Shown here in pieces: positions 46,273 through 58,867 of a stretch of 64,000 nt of DNA (position 1 is the first letter of the stretch; the number at the start of each line of letters is the position of its first letter). A model generated the notes under the pieces. That model did no database searches and was not told where the DNA came from. It saw nothing but the letters and a program-made list of their open reading frames with translations. Source of the DNA: Hordeum vulgare subsp. vulgare (lineage: Eukaryota; Streptophyta; Magnoliopsida; Poales; Poaceae); assembly GCF_904849725.1 (NCBI RefSeq), contig NC_058521.1:426640676-426704675 (forward strand), in the 5' to 3' direction. Both the position numbers and the translations under genes were made by a program.

Positions 46273-48557
46273 TCAATCTCCGTTGGTTGCTGGGTTGCTA
46301 GGGCTCTCACCAGGAGAAGTAAAGGAATCGTGGGATTCAACTCTGGAATGATGCTGCAACAAGGCAAGAGTTAAAATATGTGGTTAGCACGACGACAGAC
46401 AATGGTATAAGACCGTGCAAGGTTGGTCATTGAAAGGGAACTCATCGTTCCCACCGGAGAAGGCATCGGCGGAGGGGGCGGCAAACCTTGCTTCTCACAC
46501 ATATCCTACAAATTAGTTTTCGAGGAGTCAAAGAAATAGCCTTGTTGCGTCTCACACATAGCCTTGCTTCTCACACAACTGACTTACCGCAACGAAGTCG
46601 TGCATGGCCTTCGCATGGGCATTATTGTGTTCCCTCTCCTCCTCAAGCAACCTCTGCGTATTCCGGTCCCTCTCCTGCAACAAGAGCCTGGTGACCTCCC
46701 TCTCCTTCATAAGTGCGGCCTGCAACCACTCCTCAAAAGGAATTTTCATCATCCATCCAGGGACAAAAGAACGAAAGAAATTATGAAGAAAACTAACCTC
46801 GATGGCAAGATCAACTCGCCTCGCGCGTTCCCGTATTACAGGAGCGGAGCTCGTTTGCCTCGACTTGATCTGAGATAGAGTCTCAGTGATAGGGACGAAG
46901 CCATCACACATGGCCAGCGTGCCATGACTCTTAACGCCACCAGAGATCATTAACGCCTCTGGATCGATAGGATTCTGGCTCGGGTCAAAGTCAGGCCCGC
47001 GCAGCTGTTTGACCACCTCAGAATAAGACGTCATCTTGTTGTAGGCGGACAGGCTTGTGTACGCCGACGGCCCATCCCCCTCAGAATATGCCTTCGCTGT
47101 CTTGTATGAGCCCTTATGGGCCATGCTAAACGCGGCGTATCCCTCAGGCTCGGGCTGGTTATTGTGTTTGGCCTACACGAAAAGACAAAGAATTAGTACA
47201 ACAAAAATCATGAATGAACGAATTATTGATGAAACAAAACAAGGCACGCATACCCATTTTTTGGCGTATTGCTTGATGTTGGCATTGCCTTGGTGGTGTG
47301 GAACACCAACCAATTGGTCACGACGGTCCTTGGCCATAGTTTGGGTGCTCAACCAAGCCTCTGTGCACCACCTGTCCACCATCATCTCCCAACAATCCAT
47401 CTTATCGGCCAACCATCTCGGGGGAACCTATGAATGTAAGTTAATGAAGAATGAAACTAAGTATTATAACTAAATAGACCTAACTAGCCCTAAGAATTGA
47501 TCTTTGGAATGTACATACCTCCATGTACTCGTTCTTATCAAGGAAAATCTTTCGACATTCAGTCTTTGTCTTTGGCTCCCCTTGCTTGGCGTACCAATCT
47601 CGAACAGCCTGAATACGCAGCTCGTGCCTCGTGTTATTCAATAAACTCTTGCACTCTTTCCCGAGGTTCTTCTTGGCCGCCTCCTCCGCCCCCTCCTCGA
47701 CCCTAAAGTAACTCTGCAATTATGCAAATAGATGCACAGATGAATAATGAAATGATTTGGAAGGAAATAACAATATATAACATTGTATACTTTTTATTGG
47801 GTAAAATAATAGTTACCCAAAAATCAGCCAACACCTTGTCGGCCACGCTCACGCAAACAACAACATTGACATGTGTGTTTTCCGGGAGCAAAGTGGCTTT
47901 GTAGTGCTCATACTTGAGTCCTGGCTCGGGAACCATACCCTCACCGAGCAACTGCACTATCCCGGGGAAGTGCTCCCTAAGTAAAGCACCAAGGAGGCAG
48001 TTTGGATTCTGGGTATTCTGCGGGTAATGCCACCCCCTACATAATGATAAGGCAAAGACATTAGCTACTTGGTGAAATATAATGGTATAAGGTACACAAT
48101 ATATATCAACTTACTTCTCGCCATCTGGCTTAATGAACGCCCTGTGCTGCAACTCCAATCGGTCTGGAACTCGTGTCATACCACGTTGGTAGACCGACTT
48201 GCTGGCATCCCCCTCAGCCTCTGCCTCAGCCCCCTCCGCCTCAGCCTCCGCCTCAGCACCCTCCACCTCAGCCTCTGCCTCAGCACCCTCCGCCTCAGCC
48301 CCCTGCATCGGTGTCTGCTCCTGGACGGGAGGATCTCGCACCGGTTACACCCTCGTCTGCAAGGGTGAAGTGGCTGAGACAGAAGTAGCCGAGGGTGGTG
48401 GCGACTGGATCCTATCATGCAGCCTCCCTCTCCCACGACCACGTCCTCTGCCTCTCTTCTTTCCTATGCCTCTCCCACGGGGCTCCTCGGCAAAGCTCTG
48501 CAACAAAGTTCTCCGTAGCTGCCCAGGTGCTATCCTCAACTTATCCCCGCCTGCCAT
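46273..48557 (-). pseudogene. tnpA-like gene of CACTA-2, probably inactive
   Basis: It is homologous exon by exon to the CACTA-1 gene: start ATG at 48557 (MAGGDKLRIAPG), an Arg/Gly-rich then Ala/Glu-repeat N-terminus, KMDCWEMMVDRWCTEAW and VGVPHHQGNANI (about 47400-47260), a coiled-coil exon (LQAALMKEREVTRLLLQERD), and a tail ending in TGA at 46273-46275. An in-frame TAA at 48345-48347 interrupts the first coding block unless an intron removes it. The donor of the penultimate exon reads AT instead of GT (after 46450). The stretches between remain largely open, so decay is recent relative to tnp2. Confidence 0.75.
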
Positions 48558-48697
48558 GTCTCACCACCTGTAACGATAAATAGTTAAATAATTAGTAGAA
48601 ATTCAAGGACAATAATTAAATGAACAATAATAAATACATGAATAATTCAACTAATAATTGAATAATTAAACAACAATGTTTGGATGCATACAAAGTA

Positions 48698-51600
48698 CTA
48701 ATAGTCTGGATCATCTGTCTCTTCTCCATGGTCAATTGAAGCAAAATCATCATCAGTATCACACGTGTCGTCATGACTGATATCGTCATTGGGTTCAAGG
48801 ACATCATGTGGAAGGCCTTTTGGTAACCGATCAAGCATTGATAGCTCATCGGCATTGGTAACTTCTTCTACTTCCACTTCTTCCTCATCATCACGTGAGT
48901 CTTGTTCCTCCGTGTTCAGGATAGATGTAGAGCAGTTTCGGGTACGACGTCTGACACCACGTGATTCTTGGAAGAATTCTCCATCATATGTTATTGGGTC
49001 AATTTGAGGTTCATAATCGTCTTCATTTGGGGGAGGTGGTCTAAGATGTGGCGGCACATCGAACACGACATACCAACCTTCTAGGTTCTTAACACTTTGA
49101 CGACAGTATGGCAGATAGAAAACTTGGGTGGCCTGTTGAGCCACAATATAGACAACGGCACCGCTTAACTGTCTGTCTTGTCGAATTTTGAAAATCCCAA
49201 GATGTTCATGAGTCCGTCTTGTCTTGGTAGGATCGAACCAATGACATTTGAATACAACAACGTTCGGAGGATTTTCACCATAATAATGAAGTTCGTAGAC
49301 TTCTTCAAGTCTTCCATAATACTCGACACCTCTCTCGCCTATAGCAGAGACACCGGAATTGTTTGTTTTTCGACCGGGCATTGAAAGCTCTTTGCTAGCA
49401 GTACGAAAGTGATACCCGTTGATGTCGTACTTCTGAAATGTACGGACCTTAAAGTCAAAACCATTAGCTATTTGTCTCAATTCATCATCGACTTGCTCAT
49501 CTGAATTAGCCTAGAAGTTAAGAAAAGATAGAGTTTGGTGTGTTACTCATGAGTAATAGCAACAAAGGAAATCACTTATTATATATAAGGGAGGTACCGT
49601 TTTTTTGAACCAAGAGATGAAACCGGGATAGCCGCCTCTTGTCTTTTCAAGAAGTTCATACTCGAGAATGGATTCTTTTTCGATTGCAACACCATTCGAG
49701 AATTGTTCGACGTATCGACTGTATCAATTAATAATAGTTGTTAGACACAAAACTTGTTAAAAGTTGCGAAACAATGTACAGAGCACTTACTCGATGAATG
49801 GCCGGACTTCTGTTAAATTGTTCAATATATACATCATTAGTGTGCGCCACTCCTCGACGCACAGCAACTTTGGTTTTCCCACACCAGAAGGTGCGAGCTT
49901 CCCTTTGAAAAGGCCGAGATTGGATTCACGTCGTTTGGGGTCGCCCAGATTGTACCGAGGCTTTGGATTATGCAAGCCGTTCATAGTGGCATCATAGTGT
50001 GCTGTTACGAATTTTGCCGCCTCCTCGGTAATGAACGCCTCGGCCATCAATGCTTCAATTCTACGTTTATTTTTACATTTTCCTCGAAGTGTCTTCTGCA
50101 TTCTTTCAGTTTCGTAGCACCAACAATCTTGCCTCGGTTGGGAGATGCAAAATCATGTGTTGCATCGGATTAAAGAAGCCCAGTGGAAAAATCTTCTCTA
50201 ACTTGCAGAGCAACTCAGGCGCTAACTCTTCCATGTCATCTATCAAGGCACGCGACAACTCTTTAGCACAAAGAACACGGAAGAAATAGCTCAACTCGGC
50301 CAATACTAGCCATTCAGCCTCGGGGATATAGCCAGGCAACATCACCGGCATTATCCGCTCAAGCCATATGTGCCAATCATGACTCTTGAGCCCAAAAAAT
50401 TACATTTTTTCAATGCTTGCTCCCCTCGCTAGATTCGCAGCATACCCATTGGGGAACAGCAACTTTTTTTGCACCCACAAGAGGATTTCCCTTATTGCTC
50501 CCTTCTCAAGATTGTACCAGGCAGGTGGTTTGGACCAATTTTTTCTTCCTTTCGGTTCTCGCATGTTTAGTGATGGCCTATCACACAGAGTCTCCTGGTC
50601 AACTCTAGCCTTTGTATTATCTTTGCCCTTATCAGTGCCGAAAAATGTGCCAAGAAGGGCCTCGGCGATATTATTTCAGTGTGCATCATGTCAATGTTGT
50701 GTGGAAGTAAGAGGTCTTCGAAGTAGGGGAGATCCCAGATGCATGGCTTGTGGGTCCAGGCGTGTTCCTCATTATAACCCAAGAAATACCCTGGATGGTT
50801 TGGATCAGGCTCCATAGATTTTAAATGTTCATTAATTTGTGCCCCCGTCAACGCAGGTGGTGCTGAGTGTTTGACAACTTTACCTTTCATGAAATTCTTC
50901 TTGTCTTTTCTGAATGGATGGTCCATAGGCAAGAACTGTCTATGCAAGTCAAAGCAGGAATACTTCCCACCCGCCGGCAACCAATGAAACTTAAGAGCTG
51001 CCTTGCATTGTGGGCATGGGAACCTTCCATGCACACACCAGGCAACGAAAAGCGCAAATGCTAGCAGATCATGCAACGAGTATTGGTACCAAACATACAT
51101 TTGAAAGTTCTCTTTCTTAGTTGCGTCGTATGTGTTGACCCCATTCACCCAAGCTTCTTTCAAGTCATCCATCAGCGGTTGCATGTACACACTCATATTC
51201 TTCCCTGGGTAGTTTGGCCCTGGAACTATCAACGTCAGAAATATGTGCTTTCTTTGCATAATGGATGATGGTGGAAGATTGAGGGGAATGACAAATACAG
51301 GCCATCAACTATATTGGGTAGCCGTCATACCAAAAGGACTGAACCCATCGAGGCTGATGGCGATTCGACAATTCCTTGGTTCTTTAGCTTTTTTCCTTAT
51401 GTATACTATCGAATGCCTTCCATGCGTCACCATCTGAAGGGTGTACCAACATCGGAACTCCGTGTTCATCTAATTCTTTCCTAATTCCATGTTTGTGCCA
51501 TGCCATCTGTTTTGCTGTTTCTTCGAGCATGTAAAGTCGTTAAAGTCTTGGTAGGATCGGCAGATACCGTAGGACACTCACGGGGATTTTTCTCTGCTTC

Positions 51601-52319
51601 TTCTCACCTTCACCGTTTTCTACCTCAACATATCTGGAGGACTTGCAAAATGGACAATATGTTTCGTCCGCATACTCTTTCCTAAATAAGGCACATCCCT
51701 TCTCACAAGCATGTATCTGCTCATACGGCATCTTGAGTGCACTAAGGATTTTGTCTGACTCATATAGTTTTGAAGGCATAATATGACCTTCTGGTAGAAA
51801 GCGCCCAAATAGGGTCATCACTAAGTCAAACAGGTCTCTTCCAATGTTGAACTGGGCTTTCAGAGCCATTACTTGTGCGATGGCATCTAGCTGAGAAATC
51901 TTAGTGTGCTCGTGAAGAGGACGTTTTGAAGACTCCAACATGGCATAGAAGGCTTTCGCAGATTCCTCCATCTCTTCGTCCTTGTTCCGAGCATCATCAA
52001 AGTCATTCACCATGTCTTCAATCCCTATACCATAATCATCGGTGCACCGACGCAACACCTCGTCTCTGTTACGTTGGGCCGACTCACCATGAAATGTCCA
52101 CAAGGTATAGCCGGGAGTAAAACCACGCATCTGCAGGTGTTTACCCATTACATCCTTTGTCTGTCGCGAATAATTCTTGCACTTAGTGCAGGGGCACCAT
52201 GTTTTAGGCTGGCCTTTAGAAAACGTCGTTTCCACGAATTCATAGGTTTTGCTCAACCATTCATCGGTCATATCTCTCTGACTATGGTGACCGGTGTACA
52301 TCCATTCACGATCAGTCAT
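48698..52319 (-). pseudogene. TNP2 transposase of CACTA-2, disrupted
   Basis: It has the same three-exon plan as CACTA-1: 52319-49791, 49718-49598 (121 bp, as in CACTA-1) and 49510-48698. Disruptions: TAA at 51540-51542, a frameshift near 51392, TGA near 51304, a frameshift near 50672 right after the NIDMMHTE motif, TAA at 50400-50402, and a loss of about 20 bp near 50120. Motifs still readable include WCPCTKC, CPFCKSS, a DGF acidic motif near 51340 and the acidic C-terminal tail of exon 3. It cannot encode a working transposase. Confidence 0.9.
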
Positions 52320-52482
52320 TCTGGCAAGCTAGCTACATAGTATCCACATATAAAACAATATAAATTATCAATTCATCAAGTATGTTAAATTAATTATGGC
52401 CATTTTTTAATCATGGTTAATACATTGGTATGCACGGCATGCACACCTACCAGCTACTAGGTAAAGATGGGTCCTAATCCCA

Positions 52483-52693
52483 CCCGAGTATGTGTAGATT
52501 GGGTCATTTCCCCATGCTCTGCTCCCGACCCAACGCAAAATTTTGGCAGCACCTCCCCGCTGTTCTCCTGATACACGTCTCGGCAACTAACCGAGAGGAT
52601 GTGTACCCGGAGAACAACAAGGAGGAGCTGTCAAAACTCTGCATGGGATCCGGAGCAAAGCGTGGGAAACGACCCAATCTACACATATCCGGG
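52483..52693. repeat. Long hairpin upstream of tnp2 (CACTA-2)
   Basis: The arms begin CCCGAGTATGTGTAG (52483-52497) and end CTACACATATCCGGG (52679-52693), centred near CTCGGCAACTAACCGAGAG. It is the counterpart of 6961-7177 in CACTA-1, about 160 bp from the tnp2 start. Confidence 0.75.
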
Positions 52694-52717
52694 TTGTCCA
52701 TGGATAACGTTGGACAA

Positions 52718-52785
52718 TTCGAAAGAATCACCGTTATAAATATGCAAATGCATGCATATTTATGACAGGAACCCTTTCGAATGGG
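52718..52785. repeat. Short TATAAATATGCA hairpin (CACTA-2)
   Basis: The arms TTCGAAAG...TTATAAATATGCA and TGCATATTTATGA...CCTTTCGAA face each other across ATGCA. It is the counterpart of 7203-7264. The arm core and ends are conserved while the middle differs between the two elements. Confidence 0.7.
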
Positions 52786-52819
52786 AGACGCATATTGGTT
52801 ACGCAACACCTTTGCATTT

Positions 52820-53906
52820 TAATACTAAAAATACCTAGCTAGATAGTGTCATCAGCACGAAGGCCGGAACAGAGCAAAATAAAGGGGGTGGAGGACGAGT
52901 TAACAAATGTGCTCACTTTCGAATGCAGGGGATGTCGTCGAAAACCAAACTCTCGTGGAGAAGCTAATGCACATTTAAATGCACTCAATCAACACAAATA
53001 CGCACTCGCGGTAATTAAGCTAACTAATACTAACATCTATTATTAATAATTTATTACTCAAGTTTTGTTACTCTTCTCTTCTTCTATTTCTTTTCTTGTT
53101 ATTATTTTGTTTCTATTGCTAACAGCTAGCTAACTAATAATAACAGCTAGCTGACTAATACTAACAGCTAGCTAACTCATACTTACATGTACTAACATCT
53201 ATTGCTAACTAAATCTAACTAAAAATCTACCACTAAGTAATTGCTAACTAAATTTTCCAATCCTCAGTTTTACACATGCATTCCGATAGTTTCCCTACAT
53301 TTTTCCTATTCCTATGTTTTTGCGATCCTGTACAACAGTACAAGTGCACTACTCCAGTATAGTATAGCACCCTAGTTGGAGTACTAGGTAGAGGTACGGT
53401 GGTAAACATCATCTGGTCAAGCATCATCGCCACCCGATTCACTGTACGCAACTCGGAACGCCGCTCCCAGGACATGTATTATGCTCTATGCTGATGATGC
53501 CCTTAATTTCCTCAGATTTTCGCTGTTCCAACAGCATATCAGGACGGGACGGCCGTCTCAACAAATGGCGTGATGATTCCCGCCCTATAGCTGAAACCAA
53601 CAGCTTCCATGGACACTCATCATGGACTGCTACGTTGCCTTGGGGGATCAGATGCCAAACATGCATTGGGTCCTTGCTTTATTTTTTTATCAGCTTTGCC
53701 ACCAGACCTTAGGGAAGGGTACATCTGCTGCCCCTACTTCTCCGCCAATCAAAGGATCAGAGGATTACCTCTGTGTCCATCTCGAGAGGCGAGGGTCCTC
53801 CATAATTTGTTCAACCAATTATGACCAGAGGCTAGGCAAACCACTTCAAGATGATATGGAGGACACCCACATACAAATGATTGTGCCAACAGAGGCCCTA
53901 ACATAG
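52820..53906. other. CACTA-2 leader with repeats and an unrecognised stretch
   Basis: 53040-53240 is AT-rich with repeated ACAGCTAGCTAACTAATA words, like the AACTAACTAACC tract of CACTA-1. 53240-53906 is of ordinary composition, with frames of up to 94 codons on both strands (for example 53622-53906 plus) that match nothing I recognise and nothing in the CACTA-1 leader. It may be captured host DNA or simply leader sequence. Confidence 0.35.
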
Positions 53907-53929
53907 AAAAAATCAACTAAAAAAAAGGG

Positions 53930-54230
53930 GGAGGAGGAGCTCACCGGCGAGTCGGGGCGGGGCTGGCGCAGGGCGGCAGCGGGGCGGGGCTGGCGCGGGG
54001 CAGAGGTGAGTAGGGGCGGCGGGGGGCAGAGGCGGGTAGGGGCGGGCGCGGGGCAGAGGCGAGTAGGGGCGGCGCGGCACGGCGCCGGCGAGTACGGGCG
54101 GGCGCGGGGCGGCACGGGGGCCGATGCCTCAGGGCGGGGCGATGGCGGGGCTGGCGCGGGGCGGCGCCGACGAGTAGGGGCGGTGCGGGGTCGACGACGG
54201 CGGTTGCTCGGGAGAGCAGGGTGGGAGAGG
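53930..54230. repeat. GC-rich tract in the CACTA-2 leader
   Basis: Imperfect GGGGCGGGGCTGGCGCGGGG and GAGTAGGGGCGG units. It occupies the same place as the GGCAGGGGGCGGC tract of CACTA-1 but with a different unit, so composition rather than sequence is conserved. Confidence 0.75.
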
Positions 54231-54274
54231 TGAGAGAGAAGAGGGGTTAGGTCGTGGCCTGCACGGGGGCGTAA

Positions 54275-54615
54275 CCACCCGACTATGCCGTCAGCTGGCT
54301 GTCGACAAAGACAGCCGTTAGATTTGCCGTCAGCTGGCTGTCGGCATAGACGGCTCCCGTTAAGCCGTGGTTGAACGTGGGACCGAGAACCTCCCTATGC
54401 CGTTAGCCGCCATTTGGCGTCAGTCTTTTGCTCCTTTGCCGTCAGCTGGCTGACGGCTTAGATAGAGCGGACGACATAGAGTTTCTATGCCGTCTGCCGC
54501 GCATGTGCCGTCAGCATTATTTTCGGCTAAGGGTAAAGCCTCTATGCCGTCAGCCCCGTGAAAATGCTGACGGCAAAGCCAAAATCTGTCGGCAAATTAG
54601 GTTTTTCCAGTAGTG
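54275..54615. repeat. Right subterminal repeats and terminus of CACTA-2
   Basis: About fifteen motifs of the GCCGTCAGC type, many reading TATGCCGTCAG instead of TTTGCCGTCAG, and the terminus TTCCAGTAGTG. Confidence 0.85.
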
Positions 54616-54618
54616 ACA

Positions 54619-54906
54619 TTAGTTGTGTGAGGATGATCGAGCATAGCCAGACTATATGATTTTGTAGGGATAACTTTCCTTGGCCTTGTTATTTTGAAAG
54701 TTCATGATTACCTTGCTAGTTTGCTTGAAGTATTATTGTTTTCATGTCAATAGCAAACTATTGTTTTGAATCTTACGGATCTGAACATTCATGTCACATG
54801 AAAGAAGTTGCAAAGGACAACTATGCTAGGTAACATTCCACATCAAAAATTCAGTCTTTATCACTTCCCTACGCGAGGACAAGCAGGAGTTAAGCTTAGG
54901 GATGCT
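54619..54906 (+). other. 3' untranslated end of element B with polypurine tract
   Basis: No gene. AAGCTTAGGGATGC at 54892-54905 is the polypurine tract one base before the 3' LTR; near-identical AAGCTTGGGGATGC copies lie upstream at 37139 and 37193. Confidence 0.7.
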
Positions 54907-56455
54907 TGATACGTCTCCAACGTATCTATAATTTTTGATGGTTTCATGCTATTATCTTGTCAAACTTTGGATGATTTGCATGCCTTTTATATATTTTTGA
55001 GACTAACTTATTAACTCAGTGCCAAGTGCCAGTTCCTGTTTTTTCCATGTTTTTGACCCCTTTCAGAGGAGGATTTTGAACGGAGTCCAAACGGAACGAA
55101 ACTGCCAAAAAGATTTTTTCCGAAACTGAAAAAGATCTCGAAGCGTGAGAATCAGGACAGGGGGCCTGCAGGGACCCCACAAGCCCCCTAGCCGCATCCA
55201 GGGGGGCTGCGCCTCCCTGGCTTGTGGGCTCCCTGGGCCACCTCTGCCCTTGGACTTTCTCCTATAAATTCCCTAAAATCCCAAAAAAATCAAGAGATCA
55301 TCGAAAGTACTTTTTCGCCGCCGCAAGCTTCTGTCTCCGCAAGATCCCATCTGGAGCATGTTCTCGTGCCCTGCCGGAGGGGGGATTCGGATACGGAGGG
55401 CTTCTTCATCAACTCCATGACCTCTCAGATGATGCATGAGTAGTTCACCATAGACCTACGGGTCCATTGCTAGTAGCTAGATGGCTTCTTCTCTCTCTTG
55501 GATCTTCAATACAAAGTTCTCCATGATCTTCATGGAGATCTATCCGATGTAATATTCTTTTGTGGTGTATTTGTCGAGATCCGATGAATTGTGGATTTAT
55601 GATCAGATTATCTATGAATCTTATTTGAGTTTCTTCTGATCTCTCTTATGCATGATTTCATATCCTTGTAATTCTCTTCGAGTTGTGGGTTTTGTCTGGC
55701 CAACTAGATCTATGATTCTTGCAATGGGAGAAGTGCTTGGTTTTGGGTTCATACCGTGCGGTGACCTCACACACTGACAGAAGGGGTAGCGAGGCACGCA
55801 TCCTGTTGTTGCCATCAAGGGTAAAAAGATAGGGTTTTCATCATTGGTTTGAGATTATCCCTCTACATCATGTCATCTTGCTTAAGGTGTTACTCTGTTC
55901 GTCATGAACTCAATACACTAGATGCAGGCTGGATAGCGGTTGATGTGTGGAGTAATAGTAGTAGATGCCAAAAGTATCGGTCTACTTGTCTCGGACTTGA
56001 TGCCTATATGTATGATCATTGCCTTAGATATCGTCATGACTTTGCACGGTTCTATCAATTGCTCGGCAGTAATTTGTTCACCCACCGTAATATTTGCTAT
56101 TTTGAGAGAAGCCTCTAGTGAACACTATGGCCCCCGGGTCTACTCCACACCATATTTTCAGCCTTACACTTTTCATTGCACTTTCCGCCTTCAGATCTCA
56201 CTTTGCAATCAATCTTGAAGGGATTAACAACGCCTTTATAGCGTTGGGTGCAAGATCTTTGTTTTTGTGCAGGTACTCTGGACTTGACGAGATTCTCCTA
56301 CTGGATTGATACCTTGGTTCTCAAACTGACGGAAATACTCACTGCTGCTGTGTTGCATCACCCTTTCCTCTTCAAGGGAAAACCATAGCAAGCTCAAGAG
56401 AAGACAGATGGATCTCTGGCACCATTGCGAGGGAAGGACTTTTGTTGCCTTAGCA
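54907..56455 (+). repeat. 3' LTR of element B
   Basis: It begins TGATACGTCTCCAACG and ends TTGCCTTAGCA, followed by GTACC (56456-56460). It carries the same GC-rich inverted repeat (55176-55228), TATA box (55261-55270) and the primer-site-like copy (CTGGCACCATTGCGAGGGAA, 56416-56435) as the 5' LTR. Confidence 0.9.
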
Positions 56456-56460
56456 GTACC

Positions 56461-57350
56461 CAGCCGACATGATGTACGTCTTACGAGCACCAAGTCTAGA
56501 CCGTATCATCCATGCGGGGACCAACGGTGTGCCCGGAACACATAAACACGGCACAGTCGACCTACCTGGTACGACCCCCTCACGAGAGTGACCATATCAC
56601 CCCCGCCACTAGTAATGCGGGCTCTTTGCTAGAATGACAAAAGTAATCAACACATCCCCATCCCATAAAGGGGTATCGTGGTCATACATGTAAGGTTGGG
56701 ACGGTCGACACATGATAAATCTAATCCCAATTCCGAAACCAGTCACACAAAACCTTTACTGCACACCACTTCTTCCCCAAGTGGTCGTCTAGCTCAACAC
56801 CATTACCCTCGGGCATTAGTGGCACCCGATGGGGTTTTCGAAAAACCTTTGATATCACCTCAGTGTTACCATCATCATGCATATGCTCATCCTATGCGTA
56901 GCACTACTACTACTTGTCAACTTTTATCAACATGACCCTCATAGATGGTAGGGTCATGCTGAAATGCGAGTGCTCTAGTGGAGCCACCAGTAACACCATG
57001 CTGGGGTGCATCGATTAATCTTAACTATATGCATTGGAATAAAGTAATCAATGTGTCGTGCATAAAAATGTTTTCTAAGACATGGTCAAAGGGCTGTTTG
57101 CCTTGATCAGCTAGGTACCCGGGGTCTTCGGGGTCTTTGGGTCCAAGTCCTTCGTCAAACGCGTGATCTATCATCGTAATTATAATAATAGTAATAATAA
57201 CACTAAGGACACTCAAAAACAGAGCACAAACTCATTTTAAAAATGATAACCTATTCTTAGAAATCCGATCTTTAGTTTTAAAAATGTTTGTTTCTATTTT
57301 TGAAGTAAAAAGATGTTTTAAAGTCTATTTAATAGAAGCTAAAAATACTC
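56461..57350 (-). repeat. LARD LTR copy A3, second part
   Basis: It continues exactly where 34032 stopped (CAGCCGACATGATGTACGTC) and matches A1 up to GCTAAAAATACTC at 57350, where it jumps to the start of another LTR copy. The distal 3 kb of this LTR are missing. Confidence 0.85.
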
Positions 57351-58867
57351 TATGGGGACCCCGACTTACAAGTCAAGATCGCCGAATGAACGTGCTCAGT
57401 GATCCCAGAGATCAATGCTCACCGAACACACATATACTGAATAATAAGAGTCTTACATCCAAGTACCGAATTATTACACCACATGACCGAATGGTCAAGT
57501 TCACAAAGTTGGGCCTAAGGCCAAATCCTACTGATACACCTAATAGCGGAAATCATAGGGGCTAAGCGGGTGCCCATGCCATCAAGCCTACACCGACAGG
57601 CATTCTAACTCGGCAGCGTCCTAGTTCCCAGGGGCGTCTCCGAAGACGTACTCATCTCCAAACTCCGGTCCTTCCATGTCTGATCGATAATATAACCAGT
57701 GGCAAGCCAATGAGTACTTTTGAATGTACTCGCAAACAGCCCATGATATGAACATTGAAAGTGAAGGATAACAATAACGTGTATCTTTGGTGGAATTCAT
57801 CTTGGTGGAATGATCATGAATATGCATCAAGTTAAAGAATTACTTTTGAAGAACAGGCGATAGATATCAATATATCTGTCGAGCGCTGAACCATACGGGT
57901 TCACCCTATATGCCAAGTCACCGAACTTGGTCATATCATGACTTTCATAATAACTGCTTTTTTCACAACTTACACACACACTTGGTTTATGCGGAAACAA
58001 CTGGATGTAGTTTAAGCAGCACCACCCAACTGTCCTCGACCGTGGACACGGCTATTCGAATAGTTTTACACTCCGGAGAGGTAGTACGCTGGACCCACGA
58101 GATCCGGGAAACTTCTGTGTCATCTAGGACTCGCGGTATATAACATACCCGAGGTAAGTACCTTATCAATGCCTTTCCCGTGACGATACTAGACAAAGAG
58201 GTCCACTTGATTGGTACCCAGCCCACATGTTGTACGTCTTACGAGCACCGACTCTGGTTAGTATCAACCATGCAGGAACCAACGGTGTGCCTAGAACTCA
58301 TACAAATGGCATAGTCGTCCTACCTGGCACGACCCCATCACGAGAGTGACCACACATCACTCCCGCCACTAGTAATGTGGCTCTTTGCTAGAACCGATGA
58401 AAGTAATCAACATAGCCCCGTCCCATAAGGGGTAACGTGGTCATACTAGTAAGGTTGGGACGGTCGACACATCATAAATCTAATCCCATTTCCGAAACCT
58501 TACTCACACAAATACCCGGTGCACCACTTCACCAAAAGTGGCCACCTAACTCATCATCACCCTTGGCCATTAGTGGCACCCGACGGGGTTTTCATAAATC
58601 TTGATTACACCAACAACATGCTCATGCTATTTATTCTAGCATTACTTGTCAACATGATAATAGAATGATCCTCAAAAGGGTAGGATCAAGCTCAATGCAT
58701 GTGCTCTAGAGGAGCCATCGGTAACATCACCTTAGTGATTTACCGGCACTTGTGATCATATGCAACGGAAATACTTGCTATCTTAACATGCAATATAACA
58801 TATGCTCAGTCATGGTCAAACGGCTGCTTGCCTTGGTCAGCTAGGTATCTGGGGTCTTCGAGGTCGT
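57351..58867 (-). repeat. LARD LTR copy A5, start only
   Basis: It begins with GGGGACCCCGACTTAC minus the first few bases of the LTR and follows the A3 order ((CA)n-like ACACACAC at 57972, CCGGGAAACTTCTGTGTCAT, CACCCGACGGGGTTTTC). It is cut at 58867 by the LTR of element D. It is in the same orientation as A3. Confidence 0.8.

Larger units (their letters stand above)
44960..54615 (-). mobile_element. CACTA-2: complete CACTA transposon with decayed genes, 9656 bp
   Basis: The ends are CACTACTGGAA (44960-44970) and TTCCAGTAGTG (54605-54615), with a perfect ACA duplication at 44957-44959 and 54616-54618. TTTGCCGACAG follows in both arms after a divergent stretch. Gene order and strand are as in CACTA-1: leader at the right, tnp2 at 52319-48698, tnpA-like gene at 48557-46273, repeat-rich 3' end at the left. 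Multiple stops and frameshifts kill tnp2. With good termini and many subterminal repeats it could still be moved by a transposase supplied in trans. Confidence 0.95.
34033..56455 (+). mobile_element. Element B: non-autonomous Gypsy (Athila/Tat-like) LTR retrotransposon, 22.4 kb with nested insertions
   Basis: Two LTRs starting TGATACGTCTCC (34033-35580 and 54907-56455) flank an interior with an Asp-tRNA primer site, a gag remnant, long non-coding DNA and a polypurine tract. A perfect 5-bp duplication GTACC lies outside both ends. There is no pol. CACTA-3 and CACTA-2 lie inside it; without them the element is about 6.7 kb. In the first 255 bp the LTRs differ at roughly 5% of positions by eye, so the insertion is old. 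Confidence 0.9.

Noticed and set aside
48069..48583. Plus-strand Ser/Ala/Leu/Pro-rich frames up to 124 codons
   Set aside because: Opposite-strand shadows of the Ala/Glu and Arg/Gly repeats in the tnpA-like gene of CACTA-2.
53846..54233. Arg/Pro/Ala-rich frames on both strands
   Set aside because: They fall in the GC-rich repeat tract of the CACTA-2 leader.
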